A stretch of DNA of 64,000 nt from Haloferax sulfurifontis ATCC BAA-897 (GCF_000337835.1 NZ_AOLM01000021.1:1-64000), one strand, 5' to 3'; shown: positions 19,106 to 28,972, numbered from the stretch's first letter. Made by a program: numbers and translations. The notes: a model not told the origin generated them from the sequence alone.

Positions 19106-19297
19106 TGCTAGTCTCACGGTTATATCGCTTATCTTCATATATATGAATGTTTCTTCGAAATCTCCGAATTGGATATAGTATGTGAACGAATCGTTTACTC
19201 ACGTCGAGACGGCGGCCGACCGAAATCGCAGGCCGTCGGTGGAACGCGCGTTTCGGCCCCCAAACACTTTTACTCCGCGTTCACGGAGGGGAACGAC

Positions 19298-19780
19298 ATG
19301 GTTCGCGGAAAAATCAATCGAACGAACAAGGCCCTCGCGGATTGGGCCGACATCCTCACTGAAATCGACGAGGTCTCGAGGGAACTCGAAGATTCCGGCT
19401 GGGAGACGCTCGTCCTTCACCCGGGAGACGTCTCCACGTCGGACGCGGCGGCGGCCGCCGACGCCGGATTCCGGCTCCTCGTTCCGGATTCCGAACTCGA
19501 AGCCCTCGAATCGGCAGTCTCGGGGGCTAATTCGGCGTTCGACCAGTTCGAGGTCTACCGCGCCCGCGACACGAACGTCCGAATCTTCGTCGTCGTCGTG
19601 AAATCCGAGGAAACGATGGAAGCGGTCCTCTATCCCGTGTTTTACGACGCCGACACCGACTCGTCGTTCGTCGAAACGCTCCGGACCGAATCCGAGATTC
19701 GAACGACGGTGAGCGACCTCGGAAACAGTCGCCGCTGTTCGTTCCGACACACCGAACCCGGCCTGTTTCTCCCCCAGTAA
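19298..19780 (+). CDS. Haloarchaeal DUF7529-like protein, paralogue of 54709-55230
   Basis: A 160-residue protein with the core WETLVLHPGDVS followed by FRLLVPDSELEAL, an EVYRARDTN strand and a tail RHTEPGLFLPQ. The gene at 54709-55230 has the same order (WETLVVHPGDVT, FDVLVPGGEFDAL, DVYRAREGD, SEPDPLFP). TTTTAC about 27 bases before ATG 19298 suggests a leaderless transcript. Function unknown; DUF7529 is named from memory. Confidence 0.82.
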   Translation: MVRGKINRTNKALADWADILTEIDEVSRELEDSGWETLVLHPGDVSTSDAAAAADAGFRLLVPDSELEALESAVSGANSAFDQFEVYRARDTNVRIFVVVVKSEETMEAVLYPVFYDADTDSSFVETLRTESEIRTTVSDLGNSRRCSFRHTEPGLFLPQ

Positions 19781-20083
19781 CTGCCCGCGGGGTCGCTGAT
19801 TCCGTCTCGTCCCCGACCGCGCTCGCCGCGACGTTCTCGTGATTGACGAGCCGAGTCTGTCCACTATTCTCACGATTAGCTGTGCATATTCGATCTCTAT
19901 CGGGGAAGCCAAGACCGAATCGGCTTCTATATCTTCTCATGGGGTGTATTCGTCCATATCTGTGGGTTCTCGGTTCTCTCCAATATTATTACAAACTCAC
20001 AATTAGATGAATCAACTTTTTTTATAGACGATATGTTCAATCACTAGGAAAGCTTTATACGAATGGGGTATCCACAAACCTCC
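19781..20083. other. Intergenic region and promoter of the transporter operon
   Basis: This AT-rich spacer contains a hairpin GAAGCC...GGCTTC (about 19903-19926) and ends with TTTATA at 20054-20059, about 28 bases before ATG 20084, a good leaderless promoter. No gene is seen. Confidence 0.5.
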
Positions 20084-21772
20084 ATGCCAACCGGCAACAT
20101 AGAGCGCAGAAAACTGCTGAAACTCATCGGTGCGGGCGCGACGAGTGTCGCGCTCGCGGGCTGTCAGGGGACCCAGCAGACCGAGACGAGCGACGGGAGT
20201 TCCGGGAGCGACTCGACTGCGACCGAACAGACGAGCGACGGCGGAAGCGGCGGAAGCGGCGGCAACGACTTCCACTTCATCGCCGGGCAGGTGTTCGGGA
20301 CGCTCGACCCCGCAGAGCAGGTCGACTACACGCAGGGGCTCGCGGCGCAGAACCTCTACGACGAACTCATCACGGTCGACGCCGAGACGCTCCAGCCGAC
20401 CGCCCACATCGCCGAGAGCTGGGACACCGAAGACGAGGGCCAGACGTGGGTGTTCACCCTCCGCGACGACGTGACGTTCTCCGACGGCACACCGCTGACC
20501 GCCGACGACGTGGCGTACTCGCTCACCCGGATGCTGGAACTCCAGCGCGGCTACTCGTCGTTCTGGCTCGACTACCTCGACCCCTCGAACATCTCCGTCC
20601 GCGACGAGCAGACGGTCGCCTTCGAGTTCAATCAGGCGTACGGGCCGGCGCTGGCGACGTTCGTCCAGTTCTACATCGTCAACAGCGCCGTCGTCCAAGA
20701 GAACGAACAGGACGGCGACTACGGGAACGCCTACCTCCAGAGCAACTCCGCCGGGTCGGGCGCGTACGTCCTCGACGACTGGGAGCAGGGAAACTCCATC
20801 GAGGCGACCGCCTACGAGGACTACTGGAAGGGCTGGAGCGAGGACAGCTTCGACACGTTCCGCTCGACGGTCATCACCGAGGAGTCCACCATCAAGACGA
20901 CGATGCAACAGGGCGAAGGCGACATGACCGACCAGTACATGGGCACGCAGGCGTACGCCGAGATGGACTCGTACTCCAACGTCCGCGTCCCCGAGGTGCC
21001 GCAACTGCAGTTGTTCCACTTCCCGCTGAACTGCCGGAAGGCACCGACCGACGACATCAACGTCCGGAAGGCCATCGCCTATGCCTTCGACTACGACAGC
21101 GCCGTCAACGACATCATCGGCGGCGGCGGCGTCGCGGCCGGGCCGGTCCCCCGTCAGATGGCGGGCCACAACGGCGACCTCGTCCCGATGGAACAGGACC
21201 TCGACAAGGCCAAGGAGTTCCTCGACAGGGCGGACTACTCCGTCGAGGAAATCAACGAAATCGGCCTCGAACACGTCGTCGTCGCCGGCACCGAGCTCCA
21301 GCGCCAGATGGGGCTTCTCAACCAGGCCGGGCTGAACGAACTCGGCATCGACCTCGAAATCAACCCCCTGCAGTGGGCCCGCCTCACCGACCGCGCGACG
21401 AGCGCCGAGTCGACCGCCCACATGACGAACATCTTCCACACGGCGAAGATGCCGTCGCCGGACAGCCACACCTACCTGATGTACCACCCCTCCTCGTTCG
21501 GGTCGTACATCTCCCAGTCGTGGTACTCCACCGACGAAATCGCGGCCACCCTCGAAGAGGCGCGCCAGACCTCCGACCTCCAGTCGCGGCTGGAGAAGTA
21601 CGAGGAGGCGCAGGCGCTCATCGTCGAGGGCATGCCCAGCGTCTACATCGCCAACCCGCCGTACCGCATCGGCATCAACGAGAACGTCGAGGGCTGGCAG
21701 TACCGCGGCGTGATGTCGTTCGACTGGGACGTCCACTCGATGACTCGGAGCGGCGAGGGTCGCGCGGAGTAG
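20084..21772 (+). CDS. Dipeptide/oligopeptide-type ABC transporter substrate-binding lipoprotein
   Basis: A 562-residue family-5 solute-binding protein. A Tat signal with RRKLLKL near residues 8-14 leads to lipobox LAGC, so it is exported folded and lipid-anchored. A Ser/Gly/Thr-rich linker follows, then the binding domain (LYDELITVDAETLQPTAHIAESW, DVTFSDGTPLTADDVAYSL). ATG 20084 is chosen because of its TTTATA box and because the Tat motif then sits near the start. It is the first gene of a long operon; ligand unknown. Confidence 0.95.
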   Translation: MPTGNIERRKLLKLIGAGATSVALAGCQGTQQTETSDGSSGSDSTATEQTSDGGSGGSGGNDFHFIAGQVFGTLDPAEQVDYTQGLAAQNLYDELITVDAETLQPTAHIAESWDTEDEGQTWVFTLRDDVTFSDGTPLTADDVAYSLTRMLELQRGYSSFWLDYLDPSNISVRDEQTVAFEFNQAYGPALATFVQFYIVNSAVVQENEQDGDYGNAYLQSNSAGSGAYVLDDWEQGNSIEATAYEDYWKGWSEDSFDTFRSTVITEESTIKTTMQQGEGDMTDQYMGTQAYAEMDSYSNVRVPEVPQLQLFHFPLNCRKAPTDDINVRKAIAYAFDYDSAVNDIIGGGGVAAGPVPRQMAGHNGDLVPMEQDLDKAKEFLDRADYSVEEINEIGLEHVVVAGTELQRQMGLLNQAGLNELGIDLEINPLQWARLTDRATSAESTAHMTNIFHTAKMPSPDSHTYLMYHPSSFGSYISQSWYSTDEIAATLEEARQTSDLQSRLEKYEEAQALIVEGMPSVYIANPPYRIGINENVEGWQYRGVMSFDWDVHSMTRSGEGRAE

Positions 21773-21823
21773 CCGCCCGACGACTTCCGACGCCCCGCCT
21801 CGGGCCGTCTTTCCAACTCACCA

Positions 21824-22843
21824 ATGTCATACGTAGATTACCTCGTTCGGCGCGCAATCCACTCGGTCCCCGTCATCTTCGGGCTGTCAGTGCTCATCTT
21901 CCTGATATCCCGCGTGATTCCGGGCGACCCCGTTCGGTTGGCGCTCGGACCGGAAGCAACTGACCAACAAGTCGCGGCACTCCGCGCCGAGATGGGCCTC
22001 GACCAGCCCCTGCCGATGCAGTACGTCGACTGGCTCGTCGGCGTCGTACAGGGCGACTGGGGGATGTCGCTACGGACGAACAACAACGTCTTTTCCGACA
22101 TCGTCGCTCGCCTGCCCGCGACGCTCGAACTGACCGTCGTCACGCTGTTTTGCGCCGTTCTGTTGGCCATTCCGTTCGGCGTCGTCGCCGGCACCAACAA
22201 GGACCGCTGGCAGGACCATCTCTCGCGCATCACCGCCCTGTTCGGCGTGTCGATGCCGCGGTTCTGGGTCGCTATCGTCCTCCAAATCGTCTTCGTCGTC
22301 AGCCTCGGGCTGTTGCCCCTCTCGGGGCGGCTCAGCGACGGCGTGGCACCTCCGCCGGCGGTCACCCGCCTGTATCTGGTCGACAGCCTCATCGCCGGCC
22401 AGTTCGGGACGTTCGTCGACGCGGCCACACACCTCCTGTTGCCGACCGTCGCGCTCGGCCTCGCCACGCTGGCGCAGGTGATGCGGCTCATCCGCTCGGA
22501 CATGATCGACGAACAGCGCAAGGACTACGTCCTCGCCGCGCGGGCTTACGGCCTTCCGAACACCCTCATCGAATACAAGTACATGCTCCAAAACGCCTTT
22601 ACGAGTTCACTCACGGTGGTCGGCCTCGCGTTCGGCTTCCTCCTCGGGAACGCGTTCCTCGTGGAAATCGTCTTCGCGTGGCCGGGGATGGCGCGCTACG
22701 GCGTCCAGGCCATCCTCTATCAGGACTTCAACGCCATCGTCGGCGTCACCATCGTGGTCGGTATCGGCTTCGTGACCGCCAACTTCGTGGTCGATCTGCT
22801 GTACGGCTACCTCGACCCGCGGGTGCGGCTGGAGGAGGGATAG
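21824..22843 (+). CDS. DppB-type ABC transporter permease
   Basis: A 339-residue permease with six predicted TM helices and the family hallmarks: N-terminal VRRAIHSVPVIFGLSVLIFLI and GDPVRLALG, and the cytoplasmic EAA loop near YVLAARAYGLPNTLIEYKYML. It follows the binding protein by 51 bases and precedes the second permease by two, consistent with one transporter. Confidence 0.95.
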   Translation: MSYVDYLVRRAIHSVPVIFGLSVLIFLISRVIPGDPVRLALGPEATDQQVAALRAEMGLDQPLPMQYVDWLVGVVQGDWGMSLRTNNNVFSDIVARLPATLELTVVTLFCAVLLAIPFGVVAGTNKDRWQDHLSRITALFGVSMPRFWVAIVLQIVFVVSLGLLPLSGRLSDGVAPPPAVTRLYLVDSLIAGQFGTFVDAATHLLLPTVALGLATLAQVMRLIRSDMIDEQRKDYVLAARAYGLPNTLIEYKYMLQNAFTSSLTVVGLAFGFLLGNAFLVEIVFAWPGMARYGVQAILYQDFNAIVGVTIVVGIGFVTANFVVDLLYGYLDPRVRLEEG

Positions 22844-22845
22844 CC

Positions 22846-23751
22846 GTGTCCACGAAGACCACTATCCCGTTTCTCGACACCGAGAGCGCCGCCCGAAAAG
22901 AGCGGATTCGACAGCTCAAACGCGGCTTTCGGACCTTCGCGGGCAACAAGCTCTCGCTCGTCGGGCTGGCGATGATTCTGACGCTCGTCGCCGCGGCGCT
23001 CCTCGCGCCGTACATCGCGCCGTTCCCCGAACACGCCGGCGCGGGCGTCTACTTCGACCAGGCGAGCGAGCCGCCGAGCGCGACGCATCTGATGGGCACC
23101 GACACGACCGGCCGCGACATCTTCAGCCGCGTCCTGTTCGGCGCGCGCCTGTCGCTCCTGATGAGCGGCGTCGTCCTCTCTATCGCCATCTCCATCGGCG
23201 TGACGCTCGGGCTCATCGCGGGCTACCTCGGCGGGACGACGAACACCGTCATCATGCGGGTGACGGACATCTTCCTCGCCATCCCGCCCACGCTTCTCGC
23301 CATGGCGGTGGTCGCCGCGACCGGCGCGTCGCTGTTCAACGTCATGGTCGCCATCGCCTTCTCGTGGTGGTCGTGGTACGCCCGCCTCGTGCAGGGCGAG
23401 GTGCTCTCGATAAAGGAAGACGAGTTCATCGAGTCGAGCCGGGCGCTCGGGTCGGGGTGGGTGCGGACGACGTTCAAAGAGATTCTCCCGAACGTCGTCA
23501 GCCCCATCACGGTCAAGGCGACCCTCGACATGGGCTTCGTCATCCTCGTCGGCGCGGGCCTGTCGTTCCTCGGCCTCGGCGCGCAACCGCCGACGCCGAC
23601 GTGGGGCGCGATGATCGCGCAGGGCCGCAACTACGTCACGAGCTTCTGGTGGATCGCCGTGTTCCCCGGACTGGCGATTTCCTTCGCCGTCCTCGGGTTC
23701 AACTTCATCGGCGACGGCCTGCGCGACGTGCTCGACGTGGAGGTGGACTGA
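22846..23751 (+). CDS. DppC-type ABC transporter permease
   Basis: A 301-residue permease with an N-terminal helix, the HLMGTDTTGRDIFSRVLFGARLSL signature and the EAA-type loop EDEFIESSRALGSGWVRTTFKEILPN. GTG 22846 is the start, two bases after the dppB-type stop. It pairs with the DppB-type permease to form the channel. Confidence 0.95.
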   Translation: MSTKTTIPFLDTESAARKERIRQLKRGFRTFAGNKLSLVGLAMILTLVAAALLAPYIAPFPEHAGAGVYFDQASEPPSATHLMGTDTTGRDIFSRVLFGARLSLLMSGVVLSIAISIGVTLGLIAGYLGGTTNTVIMRVTDIFLAIPPTLLAMAVVAATGASLFNVMVAIAFSWWSWYARLVQGEVLSIKEDEFIESSRALGSGWVRTTFKEILPNVVSPITVKATLDMGFVILVGAGLSFLGLGAQPPTPTWGAMIAQGRNYVTSFWWIAVFPGLAISFAVLGFNFIGDGLRDVLDVEVD

Positions 23752-23752
23752 G

Positions 23753-24880
23753 ATGGCCGACCCCATCTTAGAGGTGAAGAACCTCCACGTCCACTTCGAG
23801 ACCCACGACGGGACGGCCGAAGTGATAAACGGCATCGATTTCACCATCGACCGCGGCGAGACCGCGGCGCTCGTCGGCGAGACGGGCTGTGGCAAGAGCG
23901 TCACCGTGAAGTCAATCATGGGCCTGCTCCCCTCGGCGACCATCCCCGAGGGCGAGATTCGATACAAGGGCGAGGACGTGCTCTCGCTTTCCGACGCCGA
24001 GCGCCACTCGCGGCGCGGCAAGGAGATGAGCATGATAATGCAGGACCCGATGACGAGTCTCAACCCCGTCCTGACGGTCGGCGAGCAGATGGTGGACGTG
24101 CTGAAGTGGCAGGGGCGGCCGCGGCTGTCGCTGTCGAAGCTCGTCCGCGACGCGCTTTCGACCGGCTCGAAGGCCGAATACAGGCGGCGGGCCATCGAGA
24201 TGCTCGGCGAGGTCGAAATCTCGGCCCCCGAGCGCGTCTTCGAGAGCTACCCGGTCGAACTCTCCGGCGGGATGCGCCAGCGCGTCCTCATCGCCATCGC
24301 GCTCCTGTCGGAGCCGGACCTGCTCATCGCCGACGAACCCGGCACCGCCCTCGACGTGACGACCGAGGCGAAGGTGCTCGACCTCCTCGACGAACTCGTC
24401 GAAGAACGCGACACGAGCGTCCTCTACATCACCCACGACCTCGGGGTCGCCCGCGAGGTCAGCGACCGAATCAACGTGATGTACGCGGGCGAAATCGTCG
24501 AACAAGCGCCGACGGCCGACCTGTTTGCGAACCCCCAGCACCCCTACACCCGCGGGCTGTTGGAGAGCATCCCGACGCTGTCGACCGGCATCGGCGACGG
24601 CATCGAAGGGCACCTGCCCGACTACACGGACCCGCCGGTCGGCTGTCGGTTCGTCGAGCGCTGTCCGCACGCGGAGCCGGCCTGTTACGACGCGTACCCG
24701 TACCCGCGGCAGACCGGCTCAGACCACGCGACCGCGTGCCACCTGTTCGACGGCTCGCCCGCCCGCGAGCGCCACGAATCGCTCGCCGCCGACACGGTCG
24801 ACATCGGCACCGCGCCGTGGCTGGCCGGCGGCGGCGACGCGCCCGGCGACGTCTCCGCCGACGGGGGGACGGACCAATGA
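23753..24880 (+). CDS. DppD-type ABC transporter ATP-binding protein
   Basis: A 375-residue ATPase with Walker A GETGCGKS, Q-loop MIMQDPMTSLNP, signature LSGGMRQRVLIAIAL, Walker B LLIADEPGTALDV and a C-terminal oligopeptide/dipeptide domain with the Cys cluster GCRFVERCPHAEPAC. The start is one base after the permease stop, and the end overlaps the next ATG. It is one of the two ATPases of this importer. Confidence 0.95.
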   Translation: MADPILEVKNLHVHFETHDGTAEVINGIDFTIDRGETAALVGETGCGKSVTVKSIMGLLPSATIPEGEIRYKGEDVLSLSDAERHSRRGKEMSMIMQDPMTSLNPVLTVGEQMVDVLKWQGRPRLSLSKLVRDALSTGSKAEYRRRAIEMLGEVEISAPERVFESYPVELSGGMRQRVLIAIALLSEPDLLIADEPGTALDVTTEAKVLDLLDELVEERDTSVLYITHDLGVAREVSDRINVMYAGEIVEQAPTADLFANPQHPYTRGLLESIPTLSTGIGDGIEGHLPDYTDPPVGCRFVERCPHAEPACYDAYPYPRQTGSDHATACHLFDGSPARERHESLAADTVDIGTAPWLAGGGDAPGDVSADGGTDQ

Positions 24881-25940
24881 ACGACTCAGCGTACACGACC
24901 GACCCGACGGCGGCGGCACAGCGCGACCGGGACCTCGACGACCCGATGGTCACGGTCGAGAACCTCAAGAAGCACTTCCCGCTGTTCGAGGGTATCCTCC
25001 AGAAGAAGGCGGGGGAGGTCCGCGCCGTCGACGGCGTGAGCTTCTCCATCGCGGAGGGCGAGACGTTCGGCCTCGTCGGCGAGTCCGGTTCCGGCAAGAC
25101 GACGACCGGCCGGTCGATGCTCCGCCTGACGGAGCCGACGAGTGGGCGGGTCGAAATCGACGGCCAGAACGTCGTCGACCTCTCGGACGGCGAGCTCAAG
25201 CGGTTCCGTCGGAACATGCAAATCGTCCATCAGGACCCGTCTTCGAGCCTCAACCCGCGCCACCGCGTCAAGTCGATTATCGAGGCACCCCTGAAGATTC
25301 ACGACTACGGCGACTCCGAGGCCCGGCTCGAACGGGTCGAGGAACTCCTGGACATGGTGGACCTCCCGCGGGAGTTCATGTACCGCTACCCCGGACAGCT
25401 CTCGGGCGGCCAGAAACAGCGCGTCGGCATCGCCCGCGCCGTGGCGCTCAACCCGAAGTTCGTCGTCCTCGACGAGCCGACGAGCGCGCTCGACGTGAGC
25501 GTGCAGGCCCGCATCATCAACATCCTCGAAGAGATACAGGAGGAGTTCGGCATCACCTACCTGTTTATCACCCACGACCTCTCGCTCCTGAAGAACGTCG
25601 CCGACCGAATCGGCGTCATGTACCTCGGGCGGCTCGTCGAGGTCGGCGACGTGGACTCGGTGTTCGGGTCGCCGCAACACCCCTACAGCCGGGCGCTCCT
25701 CTCCGCCATCTCGACCATCAGCGAGGAGGACGAACTGGCGAAACCCGACCGAATCACGCTCGACGGCGAGGTGCCGGACCCGAGAGAAAAGCCCAGCGGC
25801 TGTGCCTTCCGGTCGCGCTGTGCCCACGAGTTCGACGCCTGCGCGGTCGAGGAACCCGACCTGTACGAGCGCGGGCCGGACCAGGTCTCGCGGTGTTTCC
25901 TCCAGACGACCGGTTCGAGGAAGGCGCGGAGTGGGAATGA
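24877..25940 (+). CDS. DppF-type ABC transporter ATP-binding protein with a frameshifted tail
   Basis: The second ATPase of the importer: Walker A GESGSGKTT, Q-loop IVHQDPSSSLNP, signature LSGGQKQRVGIARAV, Walker B FVVLDEPTSALDV and the C-terminal Cys motif GCAFRSRCAHEFDAC. After CFLQTT the frame does not stop; it stays open to 27378 and joins the DUF917 gene. Adding one C in the CC run near 25911 gives RFEEGAEWE and a TGA at 25938-25940 overlapping the next ATG, as elsewhere in this operon. I infer a one-base loss here, real or a sequence error. The extent given is the intended one. Confidence 0.88.
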
Positions 25941-26299
25941 CCGCAGAGCGCGCGGAGCGCCTCGCCGCCCTCCGGCGGGCGCGGCGGAACCGCCCGTGGA
26001 CCGACGAACTGCTCCGGTCGTGCGCGTCCGACCCGGCGGCGTTCAAGGCCGCCCAGCCGGCGTGTTCGGCCTGCGACCGGCCGTGCCGCGACGACGAGGT
26101 CTGCGCCACGGCCGTGGCGAAATCGGACGGACTGTTCGAATCGATGGGCCGCGACCAGACGTACCACCTGCTCGCGGCGGGCATGAAGCGACTCCGGGCG
26201 CGGGGGACCGCGACGCTTCGCAACGCCGACAGACAGCGGCCGAACGCCTTCCTCAGCGCGACGGCCGACGACGCAGACACCCCCGAGGCACCCCAATGA
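25937..26299 (+). CDS. Cys-rich small protein of the transporter operon
   Basis: A 120-residue protein with the cluster CSACDRPCRDDEVC (C-x2-C-x3-C-x5-C) near residues 37-50, which could hold a metal or cluster. A conserved-looking helix (RDQTYHLLAAGMKRLRARG) follows. The ATG overlaps the expected DppF stop, and its TGA overlaps the DUF917 ATG. I do not recognise a family. The tight coupling implies a role with transport or the enzyme that follows. Confidence 0.75.
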   Translation: MTAERAERLAALRRARRNRPWTDELLRSCASDPAAFKAAQPACSACDRPCRDDEVCATAVAKSDGLFESMGRDQTYHLLAAGMKRLRARGTATLRNADRQRPNAFLSATADDADTPEAPQ

Positions 26300-27378
26300 C
26301 GACAGACGACACGCGGACGATAACGGCGGAATGGGTCGAAGACATCGCGGTCGGCGGCGCGGTCCTCGGCGGCGGGGGCGGCGGCTCGCTGGCCAAGGGC
26401 ATCGAGTTCGGCGAACTCGCCGTCGAGTACGGCCGGCCGACAATCGTCTCGGTCGCCGACCTCGACCCGACGGACGTGGTGCTGACCGTCAGCGGCGTGG
26501 GCGCGCCCGCCGCGACGGAGAGCCACGTCGACCCCGCGGACTACGTGCGCGCGGTCGAACTACTGGTGGACAGACTCGCGGCCGACGGGACGACCGTCGG
26601 CGCGCTGATGACGAACGAGATGGGCGGGTTCGCCACGGTCAACGGCCTGCTCCAGTCGGCCGTGACCGGGCTCCCGCTCGTCGACGCCGCCTGTAACGGG
26701 CGGGCGCACCCGACCGGGCCGATGGGCTCTATCGGGCTGTCGCAGGACGCCGAGTCGGTGCAGGCGGCGGTCGGCGGCGTGCCGGGCACCGCGGCCCGAC
26801 TGGAGACGGTCGTCGAGGCGGAACTCGGCACGGCGGCGTCGCTCGTGCGACACGCGGCCGAAGACGCCGGTGGCCTCGTGGCCGTCGCTCGCAACCCCGT
26901 TCCCGCGAGCTACGCCGAGGCGAACGCGGCGCTCGACACGTACGACCGGGCCGAGGCGGTCGGTCGCGCGGTCAGACTCGCCGACGACGGGCGCGACGCC
27001 GCCGACCGCGTCGCCGACGTGCTCGGCGGCGAGGTCTCGCTCGTCGGTCCCGTCGAGTCGTTCGCGCTCGAGACGACCGGCGGCTTCGACGTGGGTGAGG
27101 TCGAAATCGAGGGGCGCGAACTCACCTTCTGGAACGAGTACATGACGCTCGAACTCGACGGCGAGCGCCTCGCGACGTTCCCGGACCTCATCACGACGCT
27201 CGACGCCGAGACGGGGATGCCCGTCTCGACGGCGGAACTCGCGGAGGGCCGGTCAGTCGCGGTCGTCGTCGCGCCCGCGGCGAACCTCTCTCTGGGCGCG
27301 GGGATGGCCGACCCCGCGCTCTTCGACCCGGTGGAACAGGCGGTCGGAAAAGCGGTCAAATCACACGTATTCAACTAA
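26296..27378 (+). CDS. DUF917-family protein (S-methyl thiohydantoin desulfurase-like)
   Basis: A 360-residue protein with the family's Gly-rich N terminus (VGGAVLGGGGGGSL), TVSGVGAPAATESH, GGFATVNGLLQSAVTGLPLVDA and CNGRAHPTGPM. Pfam links DUF917 to S-methyl thiohydantoin desulfurase of ergothioneine breakdown, and members often sit near hydantoinases. Here no hydantoinase is adjacent, so the substrate is open. The start overlaps the Cys-rich gene by four bases. As sequenced, this frame is also continuous with the DppF frame upstream. Confidence 0.9.
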   Translation: MTTDDTRTITAEWVEDIAVGGAVLGGGGGGSLAKGIEFGELAVEYGRPTIVSVADLDPTDVVLTVSGVGAPAATESHVDPADYVRAVELLVDRLAADGTTVGALMTNEMGGFATVNGLLQSAVTGLPLVDAACNGRAHPTGPMGSIGLSQDAESVQAAVGGVPGTAARLETVVEAELGTAASLVRHAAEDAGGLVAVARNPVPASYAEANAALDTYDRAEAVGRAVRLADDGRDAADRVADVLGGEVSLVGPVESFALETTGGFDVGEVEIEGRELTFWNEYMTLELDGERLATFPDLITTLDAETGMPVSTAELAEGRSVAVVVAPAANLSLGAGMADPALFDPVEQAVGKAVKSHVFN

Positions 27379-27386
27379 CGACACTC

Positions 27387-28310
27387 ATGTTCGACAAGAT
27401 TCAGCAAGCATACGACATCCTCAGCCGTCCCGACGCGGACGGCGAACTGGTACGCGACGCGCTCGAAACGTACGGTCTCGACACGGAAGTCACGACCATC
27501 TCGACCGACGAGGGGTCGACCGACTTCGTCAAGACGGTCGTCCCCGGGGCCGACCCGGACGCGCCGACGCTCGGCGTCATCGGTCGCCTCGGCGGGGTCG
27601 CCGCCCGGCCGGCCGAACTCGGACCGGTCTCCGACGCCGACGGGGCCATCGTGGCCCTCGCGGTCGCGCTCCACCTCGGCGAGATGCGCGCCCGCGGCGA
27701 CGTGCTCGCCGGCGACGTTCGCATCGCCACGCACGTCTGTCCCGACGCGCCGACCTCCCCCCACGACCCGGTGCCCTTCATGGGCAGTCCGGTCGATACG
27801 AGCACCATGAACGAACACGAGGTGGACGAGGAGATGGACGCCGTCGTCTCCGTCGACGCCACGAAGGGCAACCGCGTCCACTGCGAGCGCGGCTTCGCCA
27901 TCACGCCCACGGTCAAGGAGGGGTGGGTGCTGAAGGTGAGCGACAGCCTCCTCGACATCCAAGAGCGGTCGACCGGCCGCCCGCCGAGCACGCTCACGCT
28001 CACGATGCAGGACATCACCCCCTACGGCAACGACGTCCACCACATCAACAGCATCCTCCAGCCGGCGACGGCGACCGACGCGCCCGTCGTGGGCGTGGCG
28101 ACGACGAGCGTCTCGCCCGTCCCCGGCTGTGGGACCGGCGCGAACTACCTCACCGACCTGCTCGACGCGACCGGGTTCGTCGTCGAGACGGCCAAGGACT
28201 TCACCCGCGGCCGCGCGTCGTTCTACGACGAGGCCGAGTACGACCGCCTCACGTCGCTGTACGGTTCGATGGGCCGCCTCCAGACGCTCGGCGAGGGCGA
28301 GGGCGTCTGA
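27387..28310 (+). CDS. DUF1177-family protein
   Basis: A 307-residue protein matching the DUF1177 pattern as I know it: the peptidase-like LGVIGRLGG, the HVCPDAPTSPHDPVPFMGSPVD region, SVDATKGNR and PVPGCGTGANYLTDLL. The family has no settled function; its fold suggests a hydrolase or deacylase-like enzyme. It follows DUF917 by eight bases and is followed by AroM at once. This gene pairing recurs in bacteria next to peptide transporters, from memory. Confidence 0.88.
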   Translation: MFDKIQQAYDILSRPDADGELVRDALETYGLDTEVTTISTDEGSTDFVKTVVPGADPDAPTLGVIGRLGGVAARPAELGPVSDADGAIVALAVALHLGEMRARGDVLAGDVRIATHVCPDAPTSPHDPVPFMGSPVDTSTMNEHEVDEEMDAVVSVDATKGNRVHCERGFAITPTVKEGWVLKVSDSLLDIQERSTGRPPSTLTLTMQDITPYGNDVHHINSILQPATATDAPVVGVATTSVSPVPGCGTGANYLTDLLDATGFVVETAKDFTRGRASFYDEAEYDRLTSLYGSMGRLQTLGEGEGV

Positions 28311-28311
28311 G

Positions 28312-28971
28312 ATGTCGACGCTCGGACTCGTGACCATCGGTCAGGCCCCCCGGACCGACGTGACGCCCGACATCGCGGCGGCCCTCCCGCCGGAGGTGGA
28401 CATCGTCGAGGTCGGCGCGCTCGACCGGTTCGACTCGGCGGCCGAGGTCGAGGCCGCGGTCGGCCCGCGCGATGGAAAACCGGTGTACGTCTCCCGACTC
28501 TCCGACGGCACGGCCGTCACCGTCGACCGCGAATCGGTCGTCGACCTCCTCGGAGCGCGCATCCGCGACCTCGAATCCGAGGTGACGGCCATCGGCGTCC
28601 TCTGTACGGGTCACTTCCCGCCGTTCGACGTCAGTGTCCCCGTCTTCGAGCCGAGCGACCTGCTTTCGGCGTGGGTTTCGACCATCCTCGACGGGGGCAC
28701 CCTCGGGGTCATCATGCCCAAGGAGGAACAGGAGGCCATGACGTTCGAGAAGTGGGCCGACTACGACCTCGTCACCGCCGCCGGGTCGCCGTACGCCGAC
28801 GAAGACGAGGTGTCGGCCGCCGCGGCCGACATCGGCACCGACGCCGACCTCATCGTGATGGACTGCATGGGTTACACGCCCGAGATGAAGGCGACCGTCC
28901 GCGAGATAACGGACACGAGCGTCCTGCTCGGGCGGTCAGTGCTGGCGAAGACCGCAGAGGAGGTGCTCTGA
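28312..28971 (+). CDS. aroM: AroM family protein
   Basis: A 219-residue AroM-type protein: N-terminal LGLVTIGQAPRTDVTPDI, central VLCTGHFPPFD and C-terminal VMDCMGYTPEMKATVRE. AroM is related in fold to the Asp/Glu racemase superfamily and has no proven reaction. The ATG begins one base after the DUF1177 stop. In this operon an isomerase or lyase role on the imported substrate is the natural guess. Confidence 0.92.
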   Translation: MSTLGLVTIGQAPRTDVTPDIAAALPPEVDIVEVGALDRFDSAAEVEAAVGPRDGKPVYVSRLSDGTAVTVDRESVVDLLGARIRDLESEVTAIGVLCTGHFPPFDVSVPVFEPSDLLSAWVSTILDGGTLGVIMPKEEQEAMTFEKWADYDLVTAAGSPYADEDEVSAAAADIGTDADLIVMDCMGYTPEMKATVREITDTSVLLGRSVLAKTAEEVL

Positions 28972-28972
28972 C

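Noticed and set aside
20012-21736. A 574-codon leftward frame opposite the substrate-binding gene
   Set aside because: Antisense shadow without acidic haloarchaeal composition; the Tat lipoprotein on the plus strand is clear.
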